The translations under genes and the position numbers were made by a program. From contig NC_014216.1 in NCBI RefSeq assembly GCF_000092205.1, forward strand, positions 868,001-932,000: 64,000 nt of DNA, read 5' to 3'. A model generated the notes under the pieces. The model was not told the DNA's origin, did no database searches, and worked only from the letters and a program-made list of their open reading frames with translations. This document shows positions 53,497 through 62,260 of this stretch, in pieces (position 1 is the stretch's first letter; the number at the start of each line of letters is the position of its first letter). The DNA is from Desulfurivibrio alkaliphilus AHT 2 (GTDB lineage: Bacteria > Desulfobacterota > Desulfobulbia > Desulfobulbales > Desulfurivibrionaceae).

Positions 53497-54414
53497 TTAC
53501 AGTACCCTGGTCAAACGCCATAAGGCCAATACCCCGCCGCTTTGCAGCAGCAGGGCGATCAGCAGAATTGTCCGCCCCGCCGGATCATGCCAAAGGTGGG
53601 CGGGATACTCCGGATTGGTCAATAACAAAAAGCCGACCAGCAACAGCGGCATCAGCCCTAAAACCCAGGCAGTGAGCCTGCTTTCACCCGTCAGGGCACG
53701 AAACTCCTGGCGACTGGTTTCTTCCTGTTGAATCAGGGTGACCAGACTCCGGAGCAGTTCCTGAATGCTGGAGCCATAGCGCCGATTGACCCGGATGGCC
53801 AGCGCCAGCAGGCGCAGCTCCTCCAGGTCGTAAAGACGGATCGCCTCGCTGAGCGCGGTGTCGATCTCCCCGCCCAGCTTGATTTCCCGCGTTACCTGCT
53901 CCAGCACTTCGCCCAGCGGCAGCCGGCTGTCGGCGGTGGCCGTAAGCAGGGCGGCGTCAAGGGTGTGGCCGGCGGCCACGGCCCGCAATAACTGGTCAAT
54001 AAAGGTTGGAATCTGGGCCACCATCAAGCGCCGGCGGCGTTGACTACGATAGTAGAGCAGGCCACCGGCGGCCGCACCCCCGCCGACCGGCAGCAGTACC
54101 GCGCCAGCGGGCCCAAACAGCAGCAGGCCCGCCACGGGGGCCAGCAGCAAAGAGGCGCCGGCGCCCAGCAATAACCGGGGAGAGGGGGCCAGCCCAGCCC
54201 GGCGCAGCAGCACGGTGGCCTGAGTGGCCGGCCAGACCAGCCAGGGATGAATTCCAGGCGGTGGCGGCTGGCTCCGGCGCCGGGGCAAAGAGGCGTTGAT
54301 CCGGGCCAGGAAGCGCTGCCGCTGCCGATATCGTTGCCCCAGGACCAACAGCAGTCCGGCGCACAAACCCAACATCAGCAGAGCGAGCAAGGTATACCAC
54401 CAAAAAATCTCCAC
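53497..54414 (-). CDS. tadB: Tad pilus inner-membrane platform protein TadB
   Basis: 305 residues from a GTG start with GGAGGG 5 bp upstream. N-terminal helix (TLLALLMLGLCAGLLLVLG), paired helices around 85-120, T2SSF region (FIDQLLRAVAAGHTLDAALL, LEQVTREIKLGGEIDTAL) and two C-terminal helices (LMPLLLVGFLLL, ILLIALLLQSGGVLALW). Same fold as TadC and the same length. Forms the inner-membrane core of the Flp pilus machine. It follows tadA by 21 bp. Confidence 0.9.
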   Translation of the reverse strand: MEIFWWYTLLALLMLGLCAGLLLVLGQRYRQRQRFLARINASLPRRRSQPPPPGIHPWLVWPATQATVLLRRAGLAPSPRLLLGAGASLLLAPVAGLLLFGPAGAVLLPVGGGAAAGGLLYYRSQRRRRLMVAQIPTFIDQLLRAVAAGHTLDAALLTATADSRLPLGEVLEQVTREIKLGGEIDTALSEAIRLYDLEELRLLALAIRVNRRYGSSIQELLRSLVTLIQQEETSRQEFRALTGESRLTAWVLGLMPLLLVGFLLLTNPEYPAHLWHDPAGRTILLIALLLQSGGVLALWRLTRVL

Positions 54415-54435
54415 GCCGCCCTCCAGGGTTACAAA

Positions 54436-55731
54436 TTATGGTGTAAAATAGCCGGCAAAACCGGGCGCGGCAGCTTTTTTTTCCGGCTGTTGCAATTTAC
54501 GGTTATGCGGCTTGATTGCCAGTTGCTGGAAAGACCGCAGTTTCTGGTCAAAGTGAAACAGCTCCTGCAACAGATAATTCTGGTCGGCCACGCCGGTAAC
54601 TTCCTGCACCTGCAATACCTTGCGCTCCCCGTTGGCCAGGCGCCCGACCTGGACAATCAGGTCGATGGCGGCCGCCACCTGCTGGCGCAGGGTGTGCTCG
54701 CTGCCCCGGTAGCCGGCAAAACCGGCCAGCATTTCCAGGCGGTTGAGGGCATCGCGCGGGCTGTTGGCATGCAGGGTGCCCATGGAGCCGTCATGGCCGG
54801 TGTTCATGGCCTGCAGCATGTCCAGCATTTCCTCGCCGCGCACCTCACCGACAATGATCCGTTCGGGGCGCATCCGCAGAGCGTTGCGCACTAGCATCCG
54901 GGTGGTGATCTCCCCCTGGCCCTCAAGGTTGGGGGGCCTGGTTTCCAGGCTGACCACATGGGGGTGGTTGAGTGACAGCTCCGCTGCATCCTCGATGGTA
55001 ACGATGCGTTCATCCTTGGCGATGAAATTGGCCAGGACATTGAGCAGGGTGGTCTTGCCGGCGCCGCTGCCGCCGGTAACCAGGATGTTGCAGCGATTAT
55101 TCACCGCCTGACGCAGAAATTCCTGAATGGCTTCATCCCAGGTCCGGTAGGTCAGCAGATCACCGGCGGCCAGTGGCAGGCGGCGGAACTTACGAATGGA
55201 AATGCAGGGGCCGCAAAGCGACAGCGGCGGAATAATGGCGTTGACCCGCCCCCCGTCGGGCAGGCGGGCATCGACCAGGGGAACCGTTTCATCCACCCGC
55301 CGCCCCAAAGGGGCCAGGATGCGGTGGATAACCCGCATCACGTGGTCGTTGTCGATGAAACGGAGCGCTGTCTTGCTGAGTTTGCCTTGGCGCTCGACAT
55401 AGATATCCCGGGGGCCGTTCACCAGAATGTCGCTGATTTCATCATCCTCGATCAACTGCTGGATGGGACCGAACCCCCGCAACTCATCGATCATTTCATC
55501 GGTCAACAGCTCCCCGTCCCGGCGGTTGACCGCCAGCCGCTGGTCGGCCACAAAATGGCCGATCTTGCCGGTGATGTAGTGGCGCAACTGATCCTTGGAC
55601 CAAGAGTCGATGAGCGCGTTTTCCGCTTCCACCGTTTTAATCAGGTAACGGTGCAGGCGTTTTTTGAGCTGCTGGTAATGCTCGTCGTCGCGCTTGCGCT
55701 GTTCGTCCTGGAGCGGGTCGAAATAATTCAT
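54436..55731 (-). CDS. tadA: Tad pilus assembly ATPase TadA/CpaF
   Basis: 431 residues. Secretion ATPase of the VirB11/CpaF type: N-terminal helical domain, then [20 protein letters not shown], Walker [10 protein letters not shown] (about 221-229), Asp box [15 protein letters not shown], and Walker B/His boxes ([39 protein letters not shown]). All motifs are intact. It hexamerises at the inner membrane and powers Flp pilus extension, and possibly retraction. Lies 81 bp behind tadZ. Confidence 0.95.
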   Translation of the reverse strand: MNYFDPLQDEQRKRDDEHYQQLKKRLHRYLIKTVEAENALIDSWSKDQLRHYITGKIGHFVADQRLAVNRRDGELLTDEMIDELRGFGPIQQLIEDDEISDILVNGPRDIYVERQGKLSKTALRFIDNDHVMRVIHRILAPLGRRVDETVPLVDARLPDGGRVNAIIPPLSLCGPCISIRKFRRLPLAAGDLLTYRTWDEAIQEFLRQAVNNRCNILVTGGSGAGKTTLLNVLANFIAKDERIVTIEDAAELSLNHPHVVSLETRPPNLEGQGEITTRMLVRNALRMRPERIIVGEVRGEEMLDMLQAMNTGHDGSMGTLHANSPRDALNRLEMLAGFAGYRGSEHTLRQQVAAAIDLIVQVGRLANGERKVLQVQEVTGVADQNYLLQELFHFDQKLRSFQQLAIKPHNRKLQQPEKKAAAPGFAGYFTP

Positions 55732-55812
55732 GGCAACATTATCTTTTCATCATTTTATCATCTCTGCCGCCGGCCGGGCGAGCCGGGGTGGCGGCCGCAT
55801 GGGTCGGGTCGG

Positions 55813-57024
55813 TCAGCCAAAAAGCCGGCCCAGCCAACTCGGCCAGTTGCGGCGGGGGCTTAATCCATTCCGGTGGTCGCTGCAACCAATCAATTTATCG
55901 GTAAACTCATGCACCGCCTTGGCATATCCGTTGCGGGGGGCCAGTTCAAAAATGCTCTGGCCGCTGTTCAAGGCCTGCATACGAACCAGGCCGCTGGGCG
56001 GCAGGCGGTGAAAAAGGGTCAGTTCCAAGGCCTCGGAAATGTCGCTGGCCGATAAGCCCACATCCGGCGAATAACGGTCAACAACCATCCCCATGCTGTT
56101 CACCGGATAATCGTGATTCGCCAGCTTGGCCAGCAACTGCTGGCTGGAACGGCAATGAGGCAGGGACTGCTCCACCATCAACAGGGCCAGGTCTGATTTG
56201 GCCAGGATCAGGCGCACAAAATCGGTGGGCTCGACCCCGCCCAGATGAACCACGATGCGGCTGAAATAGGAACGCAACACGTTGAGCAGGATCATCACAT
56301 CCGCCGCCGTTACCTCTGCCATACCCTTTAAGTCTTCGGGCAGGGCGAGGGTGGTCAGGCCGCTGTCATGGCGGATGAAGGCGGTTTGAATCAGGGTCTG
56401 ATCAAAACGGCGAACGCTGCGGATGGCATCGAGAAAACTGTAGGTCGGTTGCAACCCTAAAGCCAGTTGGGTGTCGCCCGGCGGCAGCCCCAGGTCCAAC
56501 AGCAAAACCCGGCCGTCGCCGGGGGGGCGGGTCAACATGGCCAGGGCGCAGTGCACGGCCAGGGTGGTCACCCCCTCGTAGGGGCGGGCGGAAATGAAGG
56601 AGTAAGTCCGGCTGCTTTCCGGGGTCGCCGCCTGGCGGGCCGGGGTGGTTTCCTCCAGGTGATGGACCAGGTTGACCACCTCACGGGGGTCGCTGCCCAC
56701 CCGCAAATAATCGCGGGCCCCGGCCCGCATGGCCGCCAGCAGCAGGGTCTGGTCCACATCGGTGCTGATGGCGACCACGCTTAGTCCGGGTTTCAAGGCC
56801 AGTAAACCCTCGATCAGACTGGTATGGGAATGGATTTCCCCTTCTTCCAGCTGCACGAAGATCACCGTGGCCTTAGCGGCATCGACCAGCAGCCCAATGC
56901 GTTCCACCGAGTCGTGGTCGGCCAGCACTACATCCCGCTCATCATCCAAGGCATCGATCAACCATTGTACATGCTCCTGCCGGTTGCAAACCGCGATGAC
57001 ATTGCCGTGATCCGTGTTCTGCAT
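55813..57024 (-). CDS. tadZ: Tad pilus localisation protein TadZ/CpaE
   Basis: 403 residues from the ATG at 57024; the longer frame overlaps rcpA. The N-terminal receiver-like domain (about 1-130) lacks a clear phospho-acceptor site. A MinD/ParA-type domain follows with a degenerate Walker A (SARPYEGVTTLAVH instead of KGGxGKT), then LLLDLGLPPGDTQLALG. Such atypical P-loops are common in TadZ/CpaE proteins, which place the pilus machine at a pole. Lies 7 bp behind the secretin gene. Confidence 0.85.
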   Translation of the reverse strand: MQNTDHGNVIAVCNRQEHVQWLIDALDDERDVVLADHDSVERIGLLVDAAKATVIFVQLEEGEIHSHTSLIEGLLALKPGLSVVAISTDVDQTLLLAAMRAGARDYLRVGSDPREVVNLVHHLEETTPARQAATPESSRTYSFISARPYEGVTTLAVHCALAMLTRPPGDGRVLLLDLGLPPGDTQLALGLQPTYSFLDAIRSVRRFDQTLIQTAFIRHDSGLTTLALPEDLKGMAEVTAADVMILLNVLRSYFSRIVVHLGGVEPTDFVRLILAKSDLALLMVEQSLPHCRSSQQLLAKLANHDYPVNSMGMVVDRYSPDVGLSASDISEALELTLFHRLPPSGLVRMQALNSGQSIFELAPRNGYAKAVHEFTDKLIGCSDHRNGLSPRRNWPSWLGRLFG

Positions 57025-57031
57025 GGTGCTC

Positions 57032-58252
57032 TCATTCACTGAAGCCACCCTCCAGGTCATGGGTTCGCCGGTTAAAGCTGCCGTCTTCAAGGAACAGCAG
57101 GGTGCCAAAACCGGGCTGGTAGTCGCGGTAATGCTCACCCGGCAACGGGACCTGGGCACCGCGCTCCAGAGGGCGGACCAGGTGGGGGGTGACCACCATG
57201 ATCAGCTCCTTGTCGTTGCTCTGCAGCCGGGTGGATTTAAAAAAGGCTCCCAGTATCGGCAGGCTACCCAGAAACGGAACTTTTTCCACCGTCGAGGCAT
57301 TTTCATTGCTGATCAGCCCGCTGATGACAAAACTCTCGCCGTCGGCCAGTTGCACGGTGGTTTCGGTGCGCCGCACCCGGAAACCCGGCACGGTGACCCC
57401 CGCCGTGGAAACGGCGGCGGAAAAATCGAGTTCGCTGACCTCGGGGGAAACCTCGATGGTAATGCGCCGCGGATCCAGCACCGTGGGGGTGAGTTGCAGG
57501 CGGACGCCGAAATCCCGGTATTCTATGCTGACACTGCCGCTGGTGCCGTGGCTGACCGGGATCGGAACCTCCCCGCCGGCCAGAAAACTGGCCGTTTTGC
57601 CGCTCATTACCGTAAGGCTGGGCTCGGCCAGGGTATAGGCGAATCCGTTACTTTCCAGCAGGCTGATGATTCCCAGCAGGCGTTGCTTGGCGTCTCCGGC
57701 CACCAAATTAAAGGCTTGCGCCAGGGGGACAAAACCGCTGTCGCTGGCCAGCGGGAGGCCCGCGGCCTGGTTGTCAATCCCGGTCAACACGCCGGGGGCG
57801 GTGGTGGCCACGGTAATGCTGTCTGAATCTTTAAGCAGATTGACCCCGGACTGCCGGAGGGCCCGGCGGCTGACTTCCACCACCCGGATATCAGCCCTTA
57901 CCTGGATATCGTAGTCTTGATAGGGGGCGGCCGGGACCACTACCACCCGCAACATTTCCGGCTCGGTCTCCTGGTGCCATAGTCGCAACTGGGTGGCTCC
58001 CGGGGCCAGGGCGGTCAGCAGGAGTTCTTGCTGGGAAATCATTTCCACTTCCATTATGCTGGGATCGGCCACCGCCACGCGAATAATTGGCTGGTCGCGG
58101 CTGATTACATGCTGACTTTGGGCCTCCAATCGCAAAGAATCAGGGCGCCAGGAATCAGGCGCCGCGGCCACCGCCCCGGGCGGCAACAAGACCGCCAGGC
58201 ACATGGTCAGCAGGAGAAGCGGGTGGGTAACTGATCGTTTCAGGATGCTCAT
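57032..58252 (-). CDS. rcpA: Tad pilus outer-membrane secretin RcpA/CpaC
   Basis: 406 residues. Signal peptide (LLLLTMCLAVLLPPGAVAA), an N-terminal BON-like/pilus-secretin domain (SQHVISRDQPIIRVAVADP, TQLRLWHQ) and a secretin C-terminal domain with GGEVPIPV, VRLQLTPTV, and the closing signature VPFLGSLPILGAFFKS. Forms the outer-membrane ring through which Flp pili emerge. Its start overlaps the rcpC stop by 4 bp. Confidence 0.92.
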   Translation of the reverse strand: MSILKRSVTHPLLLLTMCLAVLLPPGAVAAAPDSWRPDSLRLEAQSQHVISRDQPIIRVAVADPSIMEVEMISQQELLLTALAPGATQLRLWHQETEPEMLRVVVVPAAPYQDYDIQVRADIRVVEVSRRALRQSGVNLLKDSDSITVATTAPGVLTGIDNQAAGLPLASDSGFVPLAQAFNLVAGDAKQRLLGIISLLESNGFAYTLAEPSLTVMSGKTASFLAGGEVPIPVSHGTSGSVSIEYRDFGVRLQLTPTVLDPRRITIEVSPEVSELDFSAAVSTAGVTVPGFRVRRTETTVQLADGESFVISGLISNENASTVEKVPFLGSLPILGAFFKSTRLQSNDKELIMVVTPHLVRPLERGAQVPLPGEHYRDYQPGFGTLLFLEDGSFNRRTHDLEGGFSE

Positions 58253-59127
58253 TGAGGATACTCCACCGTTGATTTGTCGGTACCCCGCCAGATTGTGGTT
58301 GGGGGCGGCGAGGGCGGTGGTTCCGCCACCGGCTGACGGGCTGGGGGGGGAGCAGGAGCAGGGCTTTGGATCGCAATGGCATCCAAGGTGCTGTCCGCCT
58401 CCTCCCCGAGCACTCTGCCCGGCTCGGGTCCATGCAGAGCCAGGTGCAGGGTGCCCACCTGGGCGGCCAGCAGCAGCTTGGGGGCATCTTCGGTGCGCAC
58501 CGCCAGGACGGCGGTGTCGCTTCCTCTCCCGGCCCCACGGGCGGGCTGTGTTCCGGCCTTAGCCGCAGCCGGTGCTTGCCCATAAGCCAACAGGCGCTGG
58601 CGGGCCAGCAGGATCCTGGCCTGCGCCGGCTGTCGGCGACGCTGGTCGGCGGCCAGATACAGCAGGACATCCACGTGATCTCCAGGGGCCAGAAAACCAC
58701 CCACCCCAATGGCATCATTAACCACAATGGCCACGGCCCGTTCGTCGGGATCCAGAACATGGGCCAACTCGCTGCCGGGGAGGAAATGACGTTTGGTCAG
58801 AGGCTCACCGATCTGGAGCGATACCGCCGGGCGCCGCTCCACCACCTCCTCCAGGCTCGAAAAGCTGTCGGGAGGCACCAGCCGCGCAGGCACCAGTTGC
58901 ACCGCCGCGGCGGTGATGGGCTCGCCGCGGGACAGCGGCTGACCGGCCACCACAATGCGGGGCCAGTCGGCTGCTGTCTCCTCCGGTTTAGCCAAAGCAT
59001 CCTCCAGGTCCGTTTCCGAAGGCAAAATCGGCGGCGGTTCCGCGGTGTGGCGGTAAGCAAGATAGGCAAACAACAGGGCAGCCAAGGCGGTGACCATGGC
59101 CAAGATTTTTAACGGGCGTGTCGGCAT
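58249..59127 (-). CDS. rcpC: Tad pilus protein RcpC/CpaB (SAF domain)
   Basis: 292 residues from the ATG at 59127 with GAGGA 8 bp upstream; the long upstream frame to 59457 overlaps tadE and is rejected. One N-terminal helix (ILAMVTALAALLFAYLAY), then a SAF-like domain (VVAGQPLSRGEPITAAAVQLV) and the CpaB/RcpC domain (VLDPDERAVAIVVNDAIGVG, LAPGDHVDVLLYL). Stabilises or gates the secretin in the periplasm. The 113 bp between tadE and this start contain no further gene that I can see. Confidence 0.88.
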   Translation of the reverse strand: MPTRPLKILAMVTALAALLFAYLAYRHTAEPPPILPSETDLEDALAKPEETAADWPRIVVAGQPLSRGEPITAAAVQLVPARLVPPDSFSSLEEVVERRPAVSLQIGEPLTKRHFLPGSELAHVLDPDERAVAIVVNDAIGVGGFLAPGDHVDVLLYLAADQRRRQPAQARILLARQRLLAYGQAPAAAKAGTQPARGAGRGSDTAVLAVRTEDAPKLLLAAQVGTLHLALHGPEPGRVLGEEADSTLDAIAIQSPAPAPPPARQPVAEPPPSPPPTTIWRGTDKSTVEYPQ

Positions 59128-59240
59128 TACCTTATCCTCGCCAGCAATCAGAGCCTGACCGGCTCGCCAGAATCTGAGCAGAATTTGCAGGTATCTAAGG
59201 GCCCCGGTGAAAGTTGCAGCCCCGAGCGCCGGGGCCGGGT

Positions 59241-59807
59241 TCAGAGCCGGAGACTGATTTGCGCCGTTAGCTGATCGGGTACGGGCGGGATGGTCCAGTC
59301 GCCGAACTGCAGCAGCGGTAACAGCGCATTCTGCGGGTAATCTGGCCAGGTAAGGCGCACCAGCAACCAGTCGCTCTCGGCCGCATCGGTGGAGAGTACA
59401 ACCTCCACCTGCTGGTAATCGCTCCCCAGCACCAGCTCGCTCCAGGCCGCCGGCCATTGCTGCCAGGCCGTTTCCAGGCTGACGCCGGCGCTCTGGCGAG
59501 CCAGAGCGGCCAGCACCTCGGCATAATCCTCGTGCCGGGGATCGGCGGCCAGAGCGGCACGGGCGCCGGCCTGGGCGGCATAATGCATGCTGTTCTGCAA
59601 AGAAAGGATCATCCCCCAGTTGACAATCCCGTAGACAAACAGGAAGAGCAGGGGAAAGACCAGGGCAAACTCCACTGCCGCCGCACCACGCTGGTTATGC
59701 CGATCGCTGGAGCGCCCGCCCGGCCGTGGAGAATAAAAAACCTCCGCCTGGTTGAGGTCGCCCGGTAGCAGCCGGCACCATTCCCGCCCCAGAAGGCGGC
59801 AGATCAT
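59241..59807 (-). CDS. tadE: TadE-like minor pilin
   Basis: 188 residues. After a basic leader of about 40 residues comes the TadE core RGAAAVEFALVFPLLFLFVY, with the Glu at position 5 typical of pseudopilins cut by a prepilin peptidase before AAVEF. The C-terminal part is soluble. The leader is long for TadE, so the true start might be internal. The annotated ATG overlaps the flp stop by 4 bp, which favours it. Minor pilin of the Flp pilus. Confidence 0.85.
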   Translation of the reverse strand: MICRLLGREWCRLLPGDLNQAEVFYSPRPGGRSSDRHNQRGAAAVEFALVFPLLFLFVYGIVNWGMILSLQNSMHYAAQAGARAALAADPRHEDYAEVLAALARQSAGVSLETAWQQWPAAWSELVLGSDYQQVEVVLSTDAAESDWLLVRLTWPDYPQNALLPLLQFGDWTIPPVPDQLTAQISLRL

Positions 59808-60007
59808 CCGCCTTCGCCGGGACCGGTTATCTGCTCGGCAACAGACTGCAGGAGAGCTAATATTTGCTCACCCAAGAGCTGATAGCCGGCAATGACCACT
59901 CCTGTCATGACGGCGACGATCATGGCGTACTCGATGGCGGTGGCGCCTTCCTGGTTTTTGCTGCTGCGCTTGAGTTGCTGCAGGATGGTGTAAAGGATGG
60001 TCTGCAT
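59804..60007 (-). CDS. flp: Flp/Fap-type major pilin
   Basis: 67 residues from the ATG at 60007, with GGAGG 8 bp upstream; the frame to 60064 reads through this site. Leader MQTILYTILQQLKRSSKNQ, then the processing region EGATAIEYAMIVAVMTGVVI with the Glu-Tyr pair of Flp pilins and a hydrophobic helix, and a short acidic tail. First gene of the tad operon and its most abundant product. A prepilin peptidase (TadV) is needed to mature it but is not in this window. Confidence 0.93.
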   Translation of the reverse strand: MQTILYTILQQLKRSSKNQEGATAIEYAMIVAVMTGVVIAGYQLLGEQILALLQSVAEQITGPGEGG

Positions 60008-60122
60008 GGTTCCGGCCTCCAAATTGTGAAGATTACGTGACGGGTGGTCCTGTGCTGGCGGCACCCGATTCTCCCCTGGGCGGCGTGACGCCGACCCGGA
60101 CTACTCTCTACATATCGGTGTA

Positions 60123-60138
60123 AGCAAAAAATATGCCC
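60123..60138 (-). promoter_or_regulatory. Sigma-54-like promoter of the flp-tad operon
   Basis: Minus strand reads GGGCATA, four T, TTGCT, with GG and GC exactly ten bases apart; one mismatch from TGGCAYR-N4-TTGCW. It lies about 115 bp upstream of the flp ATG. A short palindrome TCAGTA-CATC-TACTGA (60233-60248) about 100 bp further upstream could be the activator site. The rest of the 309-bp gap holds no gene that I can see. Confidence 0.6.
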
Positions 60139-60316
60139 ATCAAAACGGTAAATTGACCGACTGCCGGGATTGCCCCCACCATGCGGCTTCGCGGTGGTGA
60201 GCAGCATGGCGGGCCGGAGATGCTCCCCGGGCTCAGTACATCTACTGAACAGTTTCTGGCGGCTAAGGCGACCAGATTCTGGCCAGTTAGTGAAGCACCG
60301 AAGCCATAGGCCGGCG

Positions 60317-61234
60317 TTACGGCAACTCACCATCCGCCGGCAGGGGATGAGCGGCTGGTCCCTGGCCCAGAGAGGTGGTCAGTCCGCGCAGGGCTTCTTG
60401 GTTGATTTCGATTTGATACTCCTCTTTGAGCTCAGCCAGGTATTGTTCAAAGGCGTTTTGCCTGAGATGTGGGGCCACCTGCTGGGTCAGTAACTGGCGA
60501 ATTTTATCAAACTCGGGCAGATCGCCGCGGTAATCCGAAACCTTGAGAAAGTAAATCCCCCCCGATTGGACAATGGGAGCGCTGATCTCACCTTGGCGCA
60601 ACACGTTGAAGGCGTGGTGGGCGAGATCCGAGGGGAGGGCCTGGCGCCCCACGAAACCCAGATCGCCGCCGTTGGCCGCCGACTCCTCATGCCGGGAAAA
60701 TTGCTGCGCCACCACGGCAAAGTCGTCGCTGGCCGCCAGCCGCGCCTGGACCTCCCGGGCCTTTTCCGGAGTTTCCACCACGATCTTGCTTACCTGCACG
60801 GCTGTTTTGACGGTGAACTCTTCGGCGTTTTCGTGCAGGTATCTTTGCAGGACTTCATCGTTTAATTCTATCTTGTCACTCAGTTTTTTTTCCACCAGCA
60901 GCGAGGCCAAGGTGGTTTTCCGGAAATCTCGCACCAGTTCCTGCAGGCGTGGTAACTGATCCAGGTCGTGTTTCAGCGCTTCCTGATAAAGAATCTCTTT
61001 GGTCACCAGGGAATCGACGAAATGGGCGGCGCCGCCATGCTGCTGGAGAAATCCCTGGACCGCTTCGGGGCGCAGTTCCATCTCGGTTTTCACCTCCTCC
61101 ATGGTCAGGGTGGTGCCGTTGATTTTGGCCACGTAATCCCCGGGGTCGCTTGCGCTTCCGGCCTGGGCCGCCCCCCCGCTGATCATGCACATGGAGATGG
61201 CGAACATCATTGCTGTCTTTTTGGCATACCTCAT
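60317..61234 (-). CDS. Parvulin-type peptidyl-prolyl isomerase (PpiC/SurA-like), copy 1
   Basis: 305 residues. AAAAGGAG precedes the start. A signal peptide (FAISMCMISGGAAQAG) precedes a SurA-N-like helical part (VAKINGTTLTMEEVKTEMELRP, HFVDSLVTKEILYQEA) and the parvulin domain (QVSKIVVETPEKAREVQARL, ESAANGGDLGFVGRQALP, then GEISAPIVQSGGIYFLKV). It catalyses proline isomerisation in exported proteins. Close paralogue of the gene upstream. Between the pilus and cytochrome-maturation genes, its clients could be pilus parts or cytochromes. Confidence 0.9.
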   Translation of the reverse strand: MRYAKKTAMMFAISMCMISGGAAQAGSASDPGDYVAKINGTTLTMEEVKTEMELRPEAVQGFLQQHGGAAHFVDSLVTKEILYQEALKHDLDQLPRLQELVRDFRKTTLASLLVEKKLSDKIELNDEVLQRYLHENAEEFTVKTAVQVSKIVVETPEKAREVQARLAASDDFAVVAQQFSRHEESAANGGDLGFVGRQALPSDLAHHAFNVLRQGEISAPIVQSGGIYFLKVSDYRGDLPEFDKIRQLLTQQVAPHLRQNAFEQYLAELKEEYQIEINQEALRGLTTSLGQGPAAHPLPADGELP

Positions 61235-61318
61235 GTCTTACTCCTTTTGCTCTGTTTTTTGGGTTACAAACGATTGTATAACAACTCGGCCGCCGCCGGG
61301 AATTCACCGGGCGTCGGA

Positions 61319-62209
61319 CTACATCATGGAGCCGTGACCGGCCTCCTGCATCAACTGCTGGATAGCTTCGGCACTGAATTCTATCTTACGATCCTGCTTG
61401 AGGGTGGCGACAAAGTCCTCGAAAGCGGCCTTACGGCCGAAGGTCTCCATGCGCTGAGCCAGCAGGTTTTTTATCTCTTCATAAGGCACGGTTTCGCCTT
61501 GCAGATCGGTCAGCTTGATGACCACAAAGCGGTTTTCCGCCAACTCCTGCGGACTGCTGATATCGCCGAGACCCAGCACGTTGAAGGCCAAATGCGCTTC
61601 CCGCTCGGAAAGGGCGTCGCGCTCGACAAAGCCTAGATCGCCGCCGGCGGCGGTTTCCTGCTCCAGCGAAAGGTCCTGCGCCACGGCGGCAAAATCTTCG
61701 TCGGCCAACAACCGGGCTCGAACCTGCTGGGCCTCTTCAGCGCTGCCCACCACGATCCGGCTGAGACGCACCTTTTCCCTGGTCATAAATTCCTCCGGGT
61801 TATTGCGGTAATACTCCTGCAGATCTTCTTCGCCGAACTGCACCTTGGGGGCCAGTTCCTGTTCGATCAGGGTGTTGACCAGCAGCGTGCGGGCATAATC
61901 ATCGATTACCCGGCGGAGCTGGGGCTCCTGATCCAGCCCGCGGCGCCGGGCTTCCTGGTAGAGCACCTCCTTGGTGACCAGGGAATCGACAAACCTGGCG
62001 GCACCGTCATGGGCCCGGAAAAACTCGCGGGTGGCTTCCGGGCGTAACTCCATTTCATTTCTGACATCCGCCATGGTAATCCTGGCGCCGTCTACGGTGG
62101 CCACCGTCATACCCTCATCAGCTGCGGCGACGGGGGGCTCCTTGGGGTCGCCGGAACAGGCGGATAGAAGCAAACTCAGGGTGAGCAGAGGAACAATCAA
62201 CAACTTCAT
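61319..62209 (-). CDS. Parvulin-type peptidyl-prolyl isomerase lipoprotein, copy 2
   Basis: 296 residues, AAGGAG upstream. Lipobox LLLSAC (Cys18) marks it as a lipoprotein. SurA-N-like part (VATVDGARITMADVRNEMELRP, RFVDSLVTKEVLYQEA) and parvulin domain (RLSRIVVGSAEEAQQVRARL, TAAGGDLGFVERDALSE). Clearly a tandem duplicate of copy 1 (both have FVDSLVTKE.LYQEA), one anchored and one soluble. It follows resB by about 50 bp and likely shares its transcript. Confidence 0.9.
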   Translation of the reverse strand: MKLLIVPLLTLSLLLSACSGDPKEPPVAAADEGMTVATVDGARITMADVRNEMELRPEATREFFRAHDGAARFVDSLVTKEVLYQEARRRGLDQEPQLRRVIDDYARTLLVNTLIEQELAPKVQFGEEDLQEYYRNNPEEFMTREKVRLSRIVVGSAEEAQQVRARLLADEDFAAVAQDLSLEQETAAGGDLGFVERDALSEREAHLAFNVLGLGDISSPQELAENRFVVIKLTDLQGETVPYEEIKNLLAQRMETFGRKAAFEDFVATLKQDRKIEFSAEAIQQLMQEAGHGSMM

Positions 62210-62260
62210 GGGCGGTCTCCTTGTACTTAATGTTAAAATAACGATTGATCACGCTTGCCC

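Noticed and set aside
59130-59457. Extended N-terminus of RcpC up to 59457
   Set aside because: It overlaps tadE in another frame and has no signal or family match; the ATG at 59127 starts directly before the membrane helix.
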